From assembly GCA_016125585.1 (NCBI GenBank), contig WGLL01000011.1:349270-413269 (forward strand): a stretch of DNA of 64,000 nucleotides, read 5' to 3'. The translations under genes and the position numbers were made by a program. The stretch is from Caulobacter sp. GTDB taxonomy: Bacteria; Pseudomonadota; Alphaproteobacteria; Caulobacterales; Caulobacteraceae. A model generated the notes under the pieces. That model did not search any database. It was not told where the DNA came from and saw nothing but the letters and a program-made list of their open reading frames with translations. Shown here one piece after another: positions 61,400-64,000 of this stretch (positions are counted from its first letter, which is position 1; every line of letters begins with the position of its first letter).

Positions 61400-64000
61400 A
61401 TGGCTGTCACGTTCAGTTCCACGTCCACCGCGACCTATCCGGCGCCGACGTTTTCGGCCCGTGTCCTGGTCGGTGACTTCGATGGCGATGGCGACATCGA
61501 CATCCTCTACCAGACCGGCGGCAACGGCACCGCCTTCCAGTACGCCCGATCGAACGGCGACGGCACCTACACCATCCTCAGCCAGGCCGCCTCGCCCTTC
61601 TCCGGCGTGACCCTGGCCGACCATAATGGCTCAAACTATTTCGCCGCCGATTTCGACGGCGACGGCGACATCGACGTTTACGCCAGCGCCAACAGCGGAA
61701 CTGGAACCTTCTATCGCAACGACGGCGGAACCTTCACCAGCCAGTCCACCGCCACCTTCCCCTCGCCACAGTTCTCGGCCCGGATCGTCACCGGCGACTT
61801 CGACAACGACGGCGACGTCGATATGCTCTACCAGACCGGCGGCGCCGCTTCGGCGTTCCAGTTCGCCCGGTCGAACGGTGACGGAACCTTTACCCTCCAG
61901 TCCCAGGCCGCATCGCCCTTCTCGGGCGTCACCCTGCTGGATTTCGTGTCGAAGAACTATCTGACCGGCGACTTCGACGGCGACGGCGACACCGACATCC
62001 TGGTCATCGTCCAGAACACCACGCCGCAGATGTACCGCAACGACGGCGGCAGCTTCACCCAGGTCGCGGTGGCCAGCGGACCGGCCCCAGCCTTCGTCCG
62101 CGCGGTGGCCGGCGACTTCGACAGCGACGGCGACACCGACATTCTCTACCAGACCGGCGGTAACGGCACGGCCTTCCAGTACGCCCAATCCAACGGCGAC
62201 GGCACCTTCACCCTCCTGTCCCAGGCGGCCTCGCCCTTCGCCGGACTGACCCTGCCGGACCACAATGGCAGCAACTACTTCGTCGGCGACGTCGATGGCG
62301 ATGGCGACGACGACATCATCGTCAGCGCCAACGCAGGCACAGGTTCGACCTTCCTGGCCAACGGCAAGCCGCCGGAACTGGCCAGCAGCACCCCGGCCGA
62401 TGACGGCACGGGCGTGTCGACGACGGCCGACATCGTCCTGACCTTTGACGAGAGCGTCTCCAAGGGGACGGGCAATATCTACATCATCCGCACCAGCGAC
62501 AGCACCATCGTCGAGACCATCGACGTGACCAGCGGCCAGGTGACCGGGTCCGGCACGACCTGGACGGTCAACCCCAGCATCACCCTGGCCGGCAACACCG
62601 CCTACGCCGTTCAGATCGATGCAGGGACCTTCACTGACGCCGACAGTTCGATCTTCTTCGGCATCGGCGACAACACCACGCTCAACTTCACCACCGGCGC
62701 GGCCGCGGCCGCCGTGGCGGATAACGACTCCAACTCGGTCAATGAGAACGCGACCATCACGGCCGGAGACGTTACCGGGAACGACACCGGGTTCACTTCG
62801 GTCACCGAAGTCAACGGCAACGCCGCCAATGTCGGCAACCAGATCACCCTGGCCAGCGGCGCCCTGCTGACGCTCAACGCGAACGGGACCTACGCCTACG
62901 ATCCAAACGGCGCCTTCAACAGCCTGGCCGCGTCCGGCTCGGGGGCCAGCAACACCTCCACCACCGACAGTTTCACCTACACCATCAATGGCGGCGACAC
63001 CGGCACAGTGACCATCACCATCAATGGCGTGTCCTCGAACGGCGACGCCCTGCAGGGCACGGCGGGCAGTGAAACGATCAGCGGCGGCGCGGCCAACGAA
63101 TACATCTATGGCGGCGACGGCGACGACACGCTGAACGGCAATGACGGCAATGACACTCTCTACGGCGAGAACAACGACGATATCCTGAGCGGGGGGCTGG
63201 GCGCCGACAAGCTTTACGGCGGCGACGGCGTCGACACCCTCAATGGCGGGGCCGGCAACGACCGTCTCGATGGCGGCGCGGGCGCCGATACCCTGAACGG
63301 CGACGACGGCAACGATCTTCTTGATGGTGGGACCGGAGCCGACGCCATGGCCGGCGGCGTCGGCAACGACGTCTATTACGTCGATGACGTCGGCGACACG
63401 ACCACGGAAAACGCCGCCGAAGGCTATGACATCGTCCGCAGCACCATCACCTGGACGCTGGACGACAACATCGAGGGCCTGCAGCTTCAGGGCGCCGGCG
63501 ACATCGACGGAACCGGCAATGCCCTGGCCAACAACATCGTCGGCAACGCCGGCAAGAACACCCTGCATGGCGGCGACGGCGTCGACACCATCGATGGCGG
63601 CGACGGCAACGACTATGTCTACGGCGACGACGGCGGCGACCACCTGTATGGCGGGGCCGGCAACGACACCGTCGACGGCGGAACCGGCAGCGACACGCTG
63701 GACGGCGGCGATGGCTCCGACAAGCTCTACGGCGGAACCGGCAACGACAGTCTGGTCGGCGGCCTGGGCAATGACGTGATGTACGGCGGCGCCGACAACG
63801 ATGTGCTCGACGGCGGCGACGGCAACGACGTTCTGGATGGCGGGACCGGCAACGACACACTGCGCGGCGGCGTCGGCAACGACGTCTACTATGTCGACAG
63901 CGTCGCCGACTCGGTGGTCGAGAACGCTGGCGAAGGCTACGACATCGTCCGCAACTCGGTGAACTGGACCCTGGGCGCCAATATCGAGGGCCTGCAGCTT
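61400..64000 (+). CDS. Large FG-GAP/VCBS and RTX repeat protein, N-terminal part
   Basis: The frame is open from ATG 61400 to the window end (867 codons, no stop). There is no N-terminal signal, as expected for type I secretion by a C-terminal signal not seen here. Residues 1-320 hold FG-GAP-type repeats with calcium motifs (GDFDGDGDIDILYQ, ADFDGDGDIDVY, GDFDNDGDVDML, GDFDSDGDTDIL). An Ig-like Big_5 domain follows (about 325-430, STPADDGTGVSTTADIVLTFDES), then a VCBS-type block with a V-T-x-N-D-T-G motif (about 435-545). From about 550 on are RTX nonapeptides (GGDGDDTLNGNDGNDTLYG) interrupted by a segment VGNDVYYVD...EGYDIVRS...DNIEGLQL, which appears twice. It is probably an adhesin or surface protein. 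Confidence 0.92.
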   Translation, partial: MAVTFSSTSTATYPAPTFSARVLVGDFDGDGDIDILYQTGGNGTAFQYARSNGDGTYTILSQAASPFSGVTLADHNGSNYFAADFDGDGDIDVYASANSGTGTFYRNDGGTFTSQSTATFPSPQFSARIVTGDFDNDGDVDMLYQTGGAASAFQFARSNGDGTFTLQSQAASPFSGVTLLDFVSKNYLTGDFDGDGDTDILVIVQNTTPQMYRNDGGSFTQVAVASGPAPAFVRAVAGDFDSDGDTDILYQTGGNGTAFQYAQSNGDGTFTLLSQAASPFAGLTLPDHNGSNYFVGDVDGDGDDDIIVSANAGTGSTFLANGKPPELASSTPADDGTGVSTTADIVLTFDESVSKGTGNIYIIRTSDSTIVETIDVTSGQVTGSGTTWTVNPSITLAGNTAYAVQIDAGTFTDADSSIFFGIGDNTTLNFTTGAAAAAVADNDSNSVNENATITAGDVTGNDTGFTSVTEVNGNAANVGNQITLASGALLTLNANGTYAYDPNGAFNSLAASGSGASNTSTTDSFTYTINGGDTGTVTITINGVSSNGDALQGTAGSETISGGAANEYIYGGDGDDTLNGNDGNDTLYGENNDDILSGGLGADKLYGGDGVDTLNGGAGNDRLDGGAGADTLNGDDGNDLLDGGTGADAMAGGVGNDVYYVDDVGDTTTENAAEGYDIVRSTITWTLDDNIEGLQLQGAGDIDGTGNALANNIVGNAGKNTLHGGDGVDTIDGGDGNDYVYGDDGGDHLYGGAGNDTVDGGTGSDTLDGGDGSDKLYGGTGNDSLVGGLGNDVMYGGADNDVLDGGDGNDVLDGGTGNDTLRGGVGNDVYYVDSVADSVVENAGEGYDIVRNSVNWTLGANIEGLQL
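63049..64000 (+). repeat. RTX nonapeptide repeat region
   Basis: The DNA repeats units coding GGxGxDxLx, such as GGCGGCGACGGC and GGCAACGAC. A longer unit of about 170 bases, including GTCGGCAACGACGTCTA, starts near 63357 and again near 63871. Repetition makes this region prone to misassembly. Confidence 0.85.

Noticed and set aside
61631..63643. A 670-codon minus-strand frame of Val/Ala/Gly repeats
   Set aside because: It mirrors the repeat region of the RTX protein, whose calcium motifs are clear on the plus strand.
61400..64000. CRISPR-like or satellite array because of the dense short repeats
   Set aside because: The repeats encode in-frame RTX nonapeptides with varied codons and no spacers.

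Overview
The window is a 64 kb stretch of GC-rich chromosome from an alphaproteobacterium, most likely of the order Caulobacterales (Caulobacter, Phenylobacterium or Brevundimonas type). This placement is an inference from gene content: an M23 peptidase-bactofilin pair, ihfA followed by a MerR regulator, plsX-fabH-ihfA, a DUF2842 protein, a CBP3-type cytochrome bc1 chaperone, haem A synthase, and a suf operon led by an IscR-like regulator. There are no phage genes, plasmid genes, rRNA or CRISPR arrays. Most of the window is core housekeeping chromosome.

Layout. 1-3.9 kb: the end of a cell-wall amidase, PBP1A and prfB, which carries a textbook +1 programmed frameshift. 3.9-7 kb: a DoxX protein, an acyl-AMP ligase and a lipoprotein hydrolase, all on the minus strand. 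7.1-13.5 kb: lipA, a COQ10/RatA protein, bamE, a bc1 chaperone, yceD, plsX, fabH, ihfA and merR, followed by tRNA-Pro(GGG). 13.6-16.9 kb: small membrane proteins, ctaA, and rplM-rpsI with a clear promoter and terminator. 16.9-21 kb: argC, an acetyltransferase, a secreted MsrB, a methyltransferase and a ComB-like phosphatase that appears frameshifted. 21-24.7 kb: bactofilin, M23 peptidase, bcp and tyrS. 24.9-30.9 kb: a DOMON-like gene carrying an in-frame palindromic insertion, a NamZ-type muramidase, a CPBP protease (apparently frameshifted), an unknown secreted protein opposite a Crp/Fnr regulator, ppa and a hydrolase. 31.1-38.8 kb: the nine-gene suf operon. 38.8-44.8 kb: plsC with a TetR regulator and two operator palindromes, a TfoX-like gene, an enoyl-CoA hydratase, a diguanylate cyclase and a coniferyl-aldehyde-type dehydrogenase. 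44.8-52.8 kb: a DEAD helicase, two small secreted paralogues, a sterol-desaturase family protein, otsB-otsA and parE. 53-61.1 kb: an orphan membrane gene between direct repeats, a VOC protein, an enoyl-CoA hydratase, a GltB-like protein and two amidohydrolases. 61.4 kb to the end: the start of a large FG-GAP/RTX secreted protein that runs off the window.

The most unusual structure lies inside the suf operon. A DUF559 (VSR-like) endonuclease domain is bounded by 47-bp inverted repeats that differ at one base, and each repeat contains its own hairpin. This cassette sits between sufB and sufC and is read in frame with a VOC-family gene, giving a VOC-DUF559 fusion. Second, a different REP-like palindromic family (CATCCCG / GGGATGA) occurs at three places. 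One copy adds about 45 residues in frame inside a protein-coding gene, as Rickettsia palindromic elements do. Another pair of copies brackets a lone membrane-protein gene. Two genes (comB-like and CPBP) each seem to lack one base in a short G or C run, which could be assembly error or real decay.
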